Shown here piece after piece: positions 14,827 to 22,494 of a stretch of 24,312 nt of DNA. The stretch spans positions 1-24,312 of the forward strand of contig DATDCV010000273.1 of NCBI GenBank assembly GCA_036524155.1. Reading direction: 5' to 3'. Made by a program: the position numbers and the translations under genes. The stretch comes from DATDCV01 sp036524155 (GTDB lineage: Bacteria > Verrucomicrobiota > Verrucomicrobiia > Limisphaerales > UBA8199). The notes beneath the pieces were generated by a model. The model ran no database searches, was not told where the DNA came from, and saw nothing but the letters and a program-made list of their open reading frames with translations. How positions within the stretch are numbered: the first letter of the stretch is position 1; every line of letters begins with the position of its first letter.

Positions 14827-16896
14827 TCACCTCTCCGGCAAGCGGCTCCCTTTCATCACCCGCCACCAGGACAAGGCGTGAACCGAAAGATAATGTCGTT
14901 TGAGTTCCTCGAGGTCGGGCATGGGAACCGGCAAAACCTCGCCAGGAATAACTTCCGGGCGCTCAGCTTCGCGAAGCCGAAAGAAGAATTCCGGCGTGAC
15001 GACAGCCCTGCAGCCCAGACCCACGGGCTTTTGACTCCCATCGAATAAATTGCGTCCGAACGCCGAATATTCAAACCCACGATCGGCGGACAACTCTGCC
15101 AGAGTGGCGATTAAGTCCAGGTGCGAGCCCGCCATTTTGGCGGGGACTTCAACACCCGCCAGAACTTCCGGACCATAGATGATGCACGGGACTGCCATCG
15201 ATTCGAAAACCGAGGGATGCGAGTTCAGGAAATGGCGGGAAGCGTGATCGCCGGTAACGACGAAAACCGACCCGGGAAGGCGCTGGCTGGCGGTGGCGAC
15301 AAAATCGGCGACACACTTGGCGGTGTACCACTGGTGGCCGAAGACTTTCATCGGGTCGGTCCCGTCGTAGATGCGGTCATAAGGGGCGGGCATGGTCCGG
15401 TGGGGGAATCCGTGGGCAAAAACGTCGCAGTCATACGGCGGATGGTTGACCGTGGTGAGGACGAGATCAAAAGTGGGCGTGTCGGGGGGTGTGCTGCGCA
15501 GTATATGGTCGAAGACAAACTCGTCGAAAGCACCCCAGGTTCCCACGGCGCCAGCGGGCAGGTTCTTGAAGCTGGGCACCCCTTCAAAATCATCGAATCC
15601 CTGCGCCAGAGCGAACTCATCGGCCCGTTGCCAACTGAACCCGCCATAGATGAACTTCGTATGGTAACCCAACCGTTTGAATACCGGCGCCGAGGCGGTC
15701 GGGAACGGAGTGCGACTGGAGGGTTGATAGTTGATGTTGATCCCGGCCTCCGGCAACCCGCTGATGAGCGTGCCAATCGATTGAATTGTTTCGAAACCGG
15801 ACGAGATGAAGGCTTTGCACGAGATCCCGTTAGTGGCCAGCGTGAGGAGACCATCCGCCAAACCCAAAGACCGGAACTCGGGCAGCATCGGCCAGGCGTC
15901 GAGGCTCTCGCACACGATCAGGAAGATGTGCCTTGGCTTCGTCCCCGGGTGCCCTTTGGCGCTGCGTCGGCATAGCTGATCCAGGTCCGCCCATGACTGG
16001 GAATTTGGGAACGCGGTTTTGGCGGCATCGACAATGCTCCCGCCGCCGAGAAATGTCGAAAGCCCCTGGGCGCTGGTCACATATTTGTAGTCGAGAATAG
16101 CGTAACGCAGAGCCACGTACGGATTCGCGACGAGTTTGTTCAGGAACGGATCACTGGTGGCAGCCAGATCGCGCTGTTTCACGGGACGCCGGATTCCCCA
16201 CCCCCGGATCCCAAGAAAGAACAGGCCAACAACCAGCGCCAGGGTGAGGCCTGCGGCTGCGCCGGATCGGAGCCGTAATTTCAGCCTCGGAGGAGGGAAC
16301 CACCGCAGCAGCCGAGCGATTCCCCATCCGCTGAAGGCGAGCACCAGAAGGTATCCGGTCAAGTAGGCCAAAATCGGATATCCCCGCCAGATCGTACGCG
16401 TGATCGCTCCGAGATCGTCTGTGATGAGGCCGATAATCCACTGGTTGAATTGATCGTGGTATTCTCTGAAATAACCGACGGTGATACCGCAAATGGCCAG
16501 ATGAACTCCGACTGCGAGGATGCCAACGACTATCCTGACGCGCTGACCGAGCCGGCTGACGTCCCTGAGCAGGCAAAACGCTGTGAATGGCAGGCACAGG
16601 GCGACCGGGTAGGAGGCTGCCATGGAGTCGAACCTTGCGCCCCGGAGCAGCGCCTTCAAAATCTCCTCTCCGCCGCTGGTCGCCCGCATTTGGCTGCCGA
16701 AAAGCCAAATCATCAGCAGCCGGAAGGCAGCCAGAATGAGGAAAGAAATGAGCCAAAGCAGCAAATCACGGTGCAACTCACGCGCAAAAGTCTCGACCCG
16801 GCTGGTACCGTTCGTTTCAATGCCGCTCCCGGCGGTCGATAGGGTGGCGCTCATCCAATAGGTCTGGCCGCCAGCATACCGCCTGGAGTCGGCCAT
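14827..16896 (-). CDS. LTA synthase / phosphoglycerol transferase-like sulfatase-fold membrane enzyme
   Basis: Five hydrophobic segments occupy the N-terminal ~250 residues (LLLWLISFLILAAF, SYPVALCLPFTAFCL, IVVGILAVGVHLAICG, ILAYLTGYLLVLAF, AAGLTLALVVGLFF), followed by an extracytoplasmic alkaline-phosphatase-superfamily domain. The metal and catalytic sites of LtaS-type enzymes are present: IFLIVCES for the first metal Glu, SGFETIQSIG with the likely nucleophile Thr370, TVNHPPYD for the His, and VVTGDHASR for the final Asp-His pair. LtaS-like enzymes transfer phosphoglycerol or phosphoethanolamine groups to lipids or glycans outside the membrane. Its product here is unknown. The exact start is uncertain: ATG 16896, TTG 16902 and ATG 16854 are in frame and none has a strong ribosome site. 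Confidence 0.85.
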   Translation of the reverse strand: MADSRRYAGGQTYWMSATLSTAGSGIETNGTSRVETFARELHRDLLLWLISFLILAAFRLLMIWLFGSQMRATSGGEEILKALLRGARFDSMAASYPVALCLPFTAFCLLRDVSRLGQRVRIVVGILAVGVHLAICGITVGYFREYHDQFNQWIIGLITDDLGAITRTIWRGYPILAYLTGYLLVLAFSGWGIARLLRWFPPPRLKLRLRSGAAAGLTLALVVGLFFLGIRGWGIRRPVKQRDLAATSDPFLNKLVANPYVALRYAILDYKYVTSAQGLSTFLGGGSIVDAAKTAFPNSQSWADLDQLCRRSAKGHPGTKPRHIFLIVCESLDAWPMLPEFRSLGLADGLLTLATNGISCKAFISSGFETIQSIGTLISGLPEAGININYQPSSRTPFPTASAPVFKRLGYHTKFIYGGFSWQRADEFALAQGFDDFEGVPSFKNLPAGAVGTWGAFDEFVFDHILRSTPPDTPTFDLVLTTVNHPPYDCDVFAHGFPHRTMPAPYDRIYDGTDPMKVFGHQWYTAKCVADFVATASQRLPGSVFVVTGDHASRHFLNSHPSVFESMAVPCIIYGPEVLAGVEVPAKMAGSHLDLIATLAELSADRGFEYSAFGRNLFDGSQKPVGLGCRAVVTPEFFFRLREAERPEVIPGEVLPVPMPDLEELKRHYLSVHALSWWRVMKGSRLPER

Positions 16897-17032
16897 GGGC
16901 AAGGGGCGAGAGGACTGGTTGTGTTGTGGGTTTACTTTCGCCTAAAGTACTACATCTTACTCTGATGAGCAGGCGGTTGCCGTTCCGCGGAGGGTGGCGG
17001 AAACAGTGCGGCATCCTCATCTCATTTTCCTT

Positions 17033-17569
17033 ATGAAACAGTGCGCTTATTGCGGCGGACAGAATGAGGACAGTGCGGTCAAGTGTCGCGGCTGCGGCGA
17101 ATCGCTGGAGAAGCCGGCGGTGCCGGCAGGAACCGCCGCCTTGAAAGATCCGGCCAACGCGCCCGTGATGGTTGCCAGCCTCCACAGTCTGGAAGAAGCC
17201 GAGCTGTTAAAGGCCGAACTGGAAGCAGCCGGAATCGAGGCCTTTATTCCCGAAGAATACACGACGGGTGTTTTTTCGGGGATCATTCCGTTTCAGCAAG
17301 TGACGGTGCAGGTGCCCGCCAGCGATGCCGAGGCGGCCAAGGCGATTGCGGCCGCTTTTGCCGCCGCCTCGTGCGGGGAAGGTGAGGGCTCGGACGAGCC
17401 GGACCCTAAAGCCGGCGCACGTCCATGGCTGAATCAAGCACCGGAGTCGGCGGAGTCCGCTGCCGAGAATCAGCCCGGAAAAGCCCGGTGCGTCTCGTGC
17501 GGCGCGCAGATTCCTCTGGACTCTATCCTCTGCCCTAAGTGCGGTTGGACGCAGCCGCGACTGGCTTGA
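17033..17569 (+). CDS. Zinc-ribbon / DUF2007 putative signal-transducing protein
   Basis: The 178-residue product has an N-terminal zinc ribbon (KQCAYCGG...VKCRGCGE), a central DUF2007-like domain (VMVASLHSLEEAELLKAELE...IEAFIPEEY...VTVQVPASDAEAAKAI), a Glu/Pro-rich linker and a second ribbon at the C-terminus (RCVSCGAQ...LCPKCGW). DUF2007 is described as a putative prokaryotic signal-transducing domain with no established reaction. The gene is divergent from the LTA-synthase-like gene across 136 bp that must hold both promoters. The upstream in-frame start at 16994 is rejected because the ribbon normally begins the protein. Confidence 0.82.
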   Translation: MKQCAYCGGQNEDSAVKCRGCGESLEKPAVPAGTAALKDPANAPVMVASLHSLEEAELLKAELEAAGIEAFIPEEYTTGVFSGIIPFQQVTVQVPASDAEAAKAIAAAFAAASCGEGEGSDEPDPKAGARPWLNQAPESAESAAENQPGKARCVSCGAQIPLDSILCPKCGWTQPRLA

Positions 17570-17607
17570 TTGCGGCGACCGGGCTTTCGTGAGTTTGGAA
17601 TTAACTT

Positions 17608-18066
17608 ATGTCCTACGACCGCGCCGATTTTGATTACAGCACCGAACAAGAGCCCCTCCCCAAGGGTCATGCCGCAACTCATATCGGCATGTTCCTTGCC
17701 TGGGCGGTTGATCATGGATTAGAGAATGACTGGCATCACCAACGCTCGGCTGCTCTGCTCGAAAAACTGCGGAAACGGGAGATCACAGGGCGCCAATTCT
17801 TCGAGGCGGCCTGCGGCGACCGTTTTTCCGAGAGGGACCTGAGCCCCGAGGGCAACGCATTTGCGGAACATTATTATATTGATGCCGCCGGCCAGCGAGG
17901 CCCCTATTTCGCGGACTATAAACGGGTTCTCACGACCCGCCTCCCAAGTTTCTGGCATGTTGCTGACACCTGGGCGAACTACGATCAGATCGCGCCGGTG
18001 ATTACACAGCAATACGAGACGTGGAAGAACCCGCCGAAGAAACGGTGGTGGCAGTTCTGGAAATAA
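17608..18066 (+). CDS. Conserved hypothetical protein, DUF7832-like
   Basis: The 152-residue soluble product starts MSYDRADFDY and contains ATHIGMFLAWAVDHGL, a pattern I associate with a bacterial domain of unknown function (DUF7832, assigned from memory). It ends with a basic, Trp-rich tail (KKRWWQFWK), possibly a membrane-contacting or interaction helix. It follows the zinc-ribbon gene by 38 bp on the same strand and may be co-transcribed. No catalytic motif is seen and the function is unknown. Confidence 0.75.
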   Translation: MSYDRADFDYSTEQEPLPKGHAATHIGMFLAWAVDHGLENDWHHQRSAALLEKLRKREITGRQFFEAACGDRFSERDLSPEGNAFAEHYYIDAAGQRGPYFADYKRVLTTRLPSFWHVADTWANYDQIAPVITQQYETWKNPPKKRWWQFWK

Positions 18067-18143
18067 GAGGAAATTTTCATCGGGCCTGCCGTTATCCTCT
18101 TTTCCTTGCCTGCGCGTCGTTGCAGGCCTCAACATGTGGGCCG

Positions 18144-18752
18144 ATGTTTACTGGAATAGTCGAGGAAGCAGGTCGGGTGGAGCGGATTGAGCCCACGGCC
18201 AGGTCGATTGAACTGACGGTCCGCACCCGGACTTGCGGACACGGGCTGAAACTCGGAGCGAGCCTGGCGATCAATGGTTGCTGCCTGACCGTGGTGGGAC
18301 TCAAAAAACAGGGGCCGTACAAGTTGGCCCGGTTCGACTTGTTGAAGGAGACCTGGCAGCGCACGAATCTGCAGTTCGCGGGGATTGGTTCGCTGGTCAA
18401 TCTGGAGCCACCGCTGCGCACTGACGGCAACTTGGGGGGGCATTTCGTCACCGGACACATCGATGGTGTTGGCACCATCACCCGCTGGGAACGGGCCGGC
18501 CAGGACCATGTGCTCGATATCTCCGCCCCGGCGGAGGTGATGCGTTACATCGTGTTCAAAGGCTCAGTGGCGCTGGATGGCATCAGCCTGACCGTCGCCG
18601 GGGTGCGGAAAAAGGGATTCCGCATTTGGATCATCCCGCATACCTATGAAGTGACCGCGTTGCGGGAGCGGAAGGTGGGCGATGCGGTGAATCTCGAGGC
18701 CGACCTAATCGGCAAGTACGTCGAGAAGTTCGTTACCGCGTCTCGGGCTTGA
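18144..18752 (+). CDS. ribE: Riboflavin synthase, α subunit
   Basis: The 202-residue product begins with MFTGIVEEAG, the family signature, which fixes the start over upstream in-frame codons. Two similar lumazine-binding halves follow: INGCCLTVV with NLEPPLR in the first, and GHFVTGHIDGVG, ALDGISLTV and VNLEADLIGKY in the second. The enzyme dismutates two 6,7-dimethyl-8-ribityllumazine molecules to riboflavin in the cytoplasm. The 77-bp spacer upstream is too short for a typical FMN riboswitch and none is seen. The last 20 bases overlap the end of the convergent lipoprotein gene. Confidence 0.95.
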   Translation: MFTGIVEEAGRVERIEPTARSIELTVRTRTCGHGLKLGASLAINGCCLTVVGLKKQGPYKLARFDLLKETWQRTNLQFAGIGSLVNLEPPLRTDGNLGGHFVTGHIDGVGTITRWERAGQDHVLDISAPAEVMRYIVFKGSVALDGISLTVAGVRKKGFRIWIIPHTYEVTALRERKVGDAVNLEADLIGKYVEKFVTASRA

Positions 18753-18987
18753 ACGGAGACTTTTCTTCTTTGGCCATTGAAGCCGGCATGATTTCCGCCA
18801 CCCGGCTGGCGGGAACCACGCGGAGTTGGCCTTTGGCATCCTTGAAATAGTAGCTGGCTCCCTTCAAACGCGGTTTGCTGTAAGTGGTGAGCTGTCCTCC
18901 GTTGCTTAGCCTCATGATGTAATGCCGCGCGCAGCCGCACGTCACCAGTAGGAGGGCAATCAAGAGTGATGTTAGTAATCTTCTCAT
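18733..18987 (-). CDS. Small YgdI/YgdR-like (DUF903) lipoprotein
   Basis: The 84-residue product has a lipoprotein signal (MRRLLTSLLIALLLVTCGC, with Cys19 as likely lipidation site) and a short SH3-like β domain: HYIMRLSNGGQLTTYSKPRLKG...YYFKDAKGQLRVVPASRVAEI, closely resembling YgdI/YgdR. The family are small outer-membrane lipoproteins of unclear role. The start at 18987 is chosen because the lipobox must be near the N-terminus. The 3' end overlaps riboflavin synthase by 20 bp, so the two transcripts converge. The gene is divergent from the sugar transporter. Confidence 0.85.
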   Translation of the reverse strand: MRRLLTSLLIALLLVTCGCARHYIMRLSNGGQLTTYSKPRLKGASYYFKDAKGQLRVVPASRVAEIMPASMAKEEKSPFKPETR

Positions 18988-19130
18988 GAAGGTCTCATTT
19001 TGCCGGGGGCCCGAGCGTTTGGGTTCCAGGGCCGCATGGTAGGAAGTCGTCGCGTTTCCGCAACCGGGAAATTTTGATTTGTTTGGCTGGCACGATTCAG
19101 TTATCTGGGTCGGACAACAGCGCACAAAAT

Positions 19131-20567
19131 ATGAGCATATCCGAAGTATCCCCGGACCGGAGCACTCCCCCTGCAACTGGGCGTCTTACGGCCAGCCTGA
19201 TCGGCAGCACGGTGGTCGCCGCGCTCGGCGGGTTGCTCTTTGGATTCGATACGGCGGTCATTTCGGGCACGACAGACTGGTTGAAGGGTGGGTTTGTGGC
19301 GCAGATTACCGAACGGCTTCACGGCGTGATGCCCTCGGTTTCGAACGAGAGCCTGCTTTCGTTTATGCTGGGTTTCACGGTAGCCAGCGCGCTGATTGGC
19401 ACCGTGCTGGGCTCGATCTTCGTCGGGCGGCCGGCCGATTCCTTGGGCCGGCGGGGTGTGCTTTTCGTGCTGGCGGTGCTGTATTTTGTGTCGGCGATTG
19501 GTTGTGCGCTGGCCCTGGGTTGGTGGTCCTTCACGCTGTTCCGGTTTCTGGGCGGGCTGGCGGTCGGGGGCGCTTCCGTCGTATCGCCGATGTATATCGC
19601 CGAGATTTCGCCGGCGACGTATCGGGGAAGGTTGGTAGCGATCACCCAGTTCAACATCGTGCTGGGCATCCTGCTGGCGTACCTCTCCAATTACATCATC
19701 GGCAGCCTCGAGTTGGGCGCCACCGAATGCCGGTGGATGTTCGGAGTGATGGCGGTTCCGTCGGTGGCCTTCTTCTGCCTGCTTTTCCTGACGCCGCAGA
19801 GCCCCCGGTGGTTGATCGCGCGGGGACGGACCGAGGAGGCGCGCCGCGTGCTCCAACAATGCGGCACCGACCCTTCCAGCCTCGAAGCGGAAGTCCGGGA
19901 AATCCAGGCCTCACTGGATTTGCAGCATCACACCCTTGAGGAACCACTCTTTTGCCGGAAATACGCCAAACCCATCCTGCTGGTAGTGGCCATCGCGGCT
20001 TTCAACCAACTGTCCGGTATCAACGCCTTGATCTACTATACGGCGTTCATCTTTAAGATGGCCGGAGCAGGCGCCCAGTCCGCGCTGCTGCAGTCGGTCA
20101 TCATCGGGTTTACGAATCTCGTGTTCACGATGGCCGCGCTGACGGTCATCGACCATTTCGGGCGCCGCCGGCTGATGTTGGTTGGCTCCGTTGGCTACAT
20201 CCTGAGCCTCAGCGCCGCCGCATTTGCCTTTTACACCAACAGCGGAGGGAAACTGCTGCTCGCAAGCCTGCTCGTGTTCATCGCGTCGCACGCGTTCGGC
20301 CAGGGCGCCGTCATTTGGGTGTTCATCAGCGAGATTTTTCCGAACCGCGTGCGCGCCCGCGGGCAGGCGCTGGGCAGCTTCACCCATTGGATCATGGCGG
20401 CGGTGATCTCCTGGACCTTCCCGCTGATCGCCGCCCAGTCCGGAGGGCATGCGTTTGCGTTTTACGCGGTGTGCATGGTGGGCCAGTTGATTTGGGTGCT
20501 TTGGGTGATGCCGGAGACGAAAGGAATTTCGCTCGAGCAAATTCAAAAGCGGCTGGGAATTGAGTGA
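19131..20567 (+). CDS. Sugar porter family MFS transporter
   Basis: The 478-residue product has about 12 membrane helices and the sugar-porter signatures in order: GGLLFGFDTAVISG in helix 1, GRRG after helix 2, PMYIAEISPATYRGRLV, PQSPRWL before the central loop, QLSGINALIYY in helix 7, DHFGRRRLM, VFISEIFPNRVRARGQA, and the closing PETKG. Members import hexoses or pentoses by proton symport or facilitated diffusion across the inner membrane. The substrate cannot be read. The start at 19131 follows from the alignment of helix 1. It may feed the sugars released by the nearby glycosidases, an inference. Confidence 0.93.
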   Translation: MSISEVSPDRSTPPATGRLTASLIGSTVVAALGGLLFGFDTAVISGTTDWLKGGFVAQITERLHGVMPSVSNESLLSFMLGFTVASALIGTVLGSIFVGRPADSLGRRGVLFVLAVLYFVSAIGCALALGWWSFTLFRFLGGLAVGGASVVSPMYIAEISPATYRGRLVAITQFNIVLGILLAYLSNYIIGSLELGATECRWMFGVMAVPSVAFFCLLFLTPQSPRWLIARGRTEEARRVLQQCGTDPSSLEAEVREIQASLDLQHHTLEEPLFCRKYAKPILLVVAIAAFNQLSGINALIYYTAFIFKMAGAGAQSALLQSVIIGFTNLVFTMAALTVIDHFGRRRLMLVGSVGYILSLSAAAFAFYTNSGGKLLLASLLVFIASHAFGQGAVIWVFISEIFPNRVRARGQALGSFTHWIMAAVISWTFPLIAAQSGGHAFAFYAVCMVGQLIWVLWVMPETKGISLEQIQKRLGIE

Positions 20568-20640
20568 TCCGGGGCGAGTCCTGGAAGGCGGGGGCGGGGC
20601 GCGGGGAACAAACACTGAACCCAGAACATCAGTGGAAAGA

Positions 20641-20667
20641 GGGACGGGAGGCAGGGGAGAAGCGGGG
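20641..20667 (+). repeat. Potential G-quadruplex motif upstream of the Pro/Val-rich gene
   Basis: Four G runs (20641-20643, 20646-20648, 20654-20657, 20664-20667) are separated by loops of 2, 5 and 6 bases, which satisfies the usual G3-N1-7 rule. A second G-rich stretch lies at 20590-20606. Both are in the 235-bp spacer after the transporter. Confidence 0.4.
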
Positions 20668-20802
20668 ATGACTCAAGGGGAGGAATTGATCGTTTCGAGG
20701 AGGGGAACAGACGCTCGCGGTCCGATTTTATTCAAAGGAAAAGCGCCAAAAAATAGCCGCCGCGGTGAAAGGCCGACACGGGGCGGTCGTCTAGCCTGGT
20801 GT

Positions 20803-21198
20803 ATGAAGAAAACCATATTTGTAGCCTCGGTCCTGCTGGGAGCCGCCGCTGCGGCCCAAGCGGGAATTCACCTGGGCATCGGACTCAACATCCCGCTGCC
20901 GCTGCCACCGCTGCCGGTCGTCGTAAGCCCGCCACGGGTGGTTTACACGACGCCTGTTCCCGTTTATCAATCGCCGGCACCCGCATGCGAAGCACCGGCT
21001 CGCGTCGTGATCGCGCCGGCTCCAGTTTGTCCGCCGCCACCAGTGGTTGTTTATGCACCGCCCCGGGTGGTTTTCGCGACGCCGCCGGTAGTGTGTGCGC
21101 CACCGGTCCGAGAGATCTATGTGGGCGTTGGCCCTGGGTGGGGAGCGCACTATCGCGGTCACTGGGGAGTTCGGGGCCATCACGGTTGGCGCCGGTAG
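20803..21198 (+). CDS. Secreted Pro/Val-rich repetitive protein
   Basis: The 131-residue product starts with a signal peptide (MKKTIFVASVLLGAAAAAQA), then a short Leu/Pro stretch (NIPLPLPPLPVVVSP) and imperfect repeats built on PPRVVYTTP / PPRVVFATP with interspersed Cys residues. The end is rich in Gly, His, Trp and Arg (GPGWGAHYRGHWGVRGHHGW). A 26-base DNA repeat with three changes (20929-20954 and 21058-21083) encodes two of the units. No enzyme family fits. It may be an extended envelope or cell-surface protein. The frame opens upstream at 20560, but the signal peptide fixes the start at 20803. Confidence 0.72.
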   Translation: MKKTIFVASVLLGAAAAAQAGIHLGIGLNIPLPLPPLPVVVSPPRVVYTTPVPVYQSPAPACEAPARVVIAPAPVCPPPPVVVYAPPRVVFATPPVVCAPPVREIYVGVGPGWGAHYRGHWGVRGHHGWRR

Positions 21199-21238
21199 GG
21201 CCCGCCGTCCTGGTTCGTTCGATCAGGTTACATTGCAC

Positions 21239-21274
21239 CAGAAGGCCGGAACGCGGGTTTCGGCCTTCTGCTTT
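21239..21274 (+). terminator. Intrinsic terminator after the Pro/Val-rich gene
   Basis: A 14-bp stem (CAGAAGGCCGGAAC at 21239-21252 with 21257-21270, one G-U pair) and a four-base loop GCGG are followed by CTTT. It lies 40 bp after the stop codon. Confidence 0.72.
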
Positions 21275-21326
21275 GGCGCATAAAGCGCCCGCCGGGGACA
21301 ACCCGGAATGCGGGCCCTGGCCGGCC

Positions 21327-21977
21327 TCAAGCGCTGAAACCCATGCCGAACCAACCCGTGATCACGGCAAATGATTTGCTGGTGACCAGGTGCAGTGCAA
21401 GTTGAAGTTGCGGGATCTGGAGCGCGATGATCAGGATGATGAATCCGTAGCGGGCGAAATTGTGATAGGCTTCGTAGCTGACCCCGAAGACGGTCCGAAC
21501 GACTTGCGAACCGTCCAGCGGCGGAATCGGGATTAGGTTGAAGTAACAAAGCAGCAAGCTGAGGTTTGCCATCTCGAGACAGAGATCAACCAAACTGGGC
21601 GCCTGGAAAGCAAGTCCGACCCGGGCCAGGCCGGTGAGGACGACGGCCAGCAACAGGTTCATCCAGGGGCCGGCGAGTGTCACGAGGATGTCGTCGACTT
21701 TCGGATTGCGCAGGTTGTCGGGGTTGACCGGGACAGGTTTTGCCCAACCGACGAGGAAACGGCCGGCGCCAGGCACCAGTAACATCACCAGCGGGAGGAG
21801 GACCGTGCCGATCAAGTCGATGTGCACCAGGGGATTCAACGAAACACGGCCTTGAGAGCGTGCGGTATCATCGCCGCAGCGCCACGCCATCCAGGCATGG
21901 CCGAACTCGTGAAACGTCAGCAGCACGAGCAGGCCCAGGTACATAATCAAGCCGTCCACCAAATGTCTGGCATCCAT
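21327..21977 (-). CDS. Site-2 protease family zinc metalloprotease (M50)
   Basis: The 216-residue membrane protein has HEFGH (His23-Glu24...His27) in the first hydrophobic segment, the LAGPWMNL motif near residues 101-108, and NLIPIPPLDGS with Asp155, the second metal ligand. These are the three diagnostic motifs of the short Rip/YwhC-like M50 proteases. Such enzymes cut within membranes, often in regulated proteolysis of membrane anchors. The target is unknown, and the protein family also has members with no proven substrate. It is convergent with the Pro/Val-rich gene and divergent from the DUF883-like gene. Confidence 0.9.
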   Translation of the reverse strand: MDARHLVDGLIMYLGLLVLLTFHEFGHAWMAWRCGDDTARSQGRVSLNPLVHIDLIGTVLLPLVMLLVPGAGRFLVGWAKPVPVNPDNLRNPKVDDILVTLAGPWMNLLLAVVLTGLARVGLAFQAPSLVDLCLEMANLSLLLCYFNLIPIPPLDGSQVVRTVFGVSYEAYHNFARYGFIILIIALQIPQLQLALHLVTSKSFAVITGWFGMGFSA

Positions 21978-22132
21978 CAGGCGTTCACCTTAGCCTGAAA
22001 TGAGTGCAGTGAACAGCAGGATTCACAGAGGGGTTGCTTTTGGCCCGGTTTGGCGCCAAGTTTTGGGTGGGCGCAGCGCCTGCCGGGCATCCGGGACAGA
22101 CGATCTGCCCTGTGATATGGCAAGCCGAAGGT

Positions 22133-22465
22133 ATGGAACTCTACTACAAAGACCTGATATCCGAAGAGGCCACGCTCGAGAAATTGGTCGATGATATGCT
22201 CAATGTCGTCCAGGGGGTGGACGAGCTGGCAGAGGCGGCGGGGGCCACTTTGCAGAGCTCACAGAAGGAAGAAGTCGCCTCGCGCCTGCAACGGCTGAAG
22301 GAAAGTTGCACCCGAATCAGGGACCAGGCCGTCAGCCGCGCTCGCGCCACGGATAGAGTCGTCCGCGGGAATCCTTATGTCTTCGCCGGCTTTGCTTTTG
22401 CGTTGGGCCTGGTCACCGGAGTCCTCGCCGGCCGCCGTTGGTCGGGTGACCAACGGCCCGACTAA
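22133..22465 (+). CDS. DUF883/ElaB-YqjD-like membrane-anchored protein
   Basis: The 110-residue product begins MELYYKDLISEE, has a helical, charged middle (about residues 12-75) and ends with RGNPYVFAGFAFALGLVTGVLAGRR, the Gly-rich C-terminal membrane segment with flanking Arg that is typical of ElaB/YqjD. In E. coli such proteins are reported to be inner-membrane and ribosome-associated. The function here is unproven. The start at 22133 is chosen over an upstream in-frame ATG (22034) because the extra residues do not look like coding sequence. The next gene starts 29 bp downstream. Confidence 0.82.
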   Translation: MELYYKDLISEEATLEKLVDDMLNVVQGVDELAEAAGATLQSSQKEEVASRLQRLKESCTRIRDQAVSRARATDRVVRGNPYVFAGFAFALGLVTGVLAGRRWSGDQRPD

Positions 22466-22494
22466 AACGCAGATTCGGTTCGACGCTTCAAGCC

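Noticed and set aside
15121..15975. 284-aa plus-strand frame opposite the LTA-synthase-like gene
   Set aside because: It lies wholly antisense to a well-supported gene with intact catalytic motifs, and its product has no recognisable domain.
18067..18143. FMN riboswitch upstream of riboflavin synthase
   Set aside because: The spacer is only 77 bp and lacks the conserved AGGGU- and GAUUC-type elements I would expect.
19089..19105. TGGCACG in the spacer before the transporter as a σ54 promoter
   Set aside because: The -24 half looks good but the required GC at -12 is missing at the proper spacing.
19101..19859. 252-aa minus-strand frame opposite the sugar transporter
   Set aside because: Its composition is Arg/Gln/Pro-rich and it is antisense to a clear MFS transporter.
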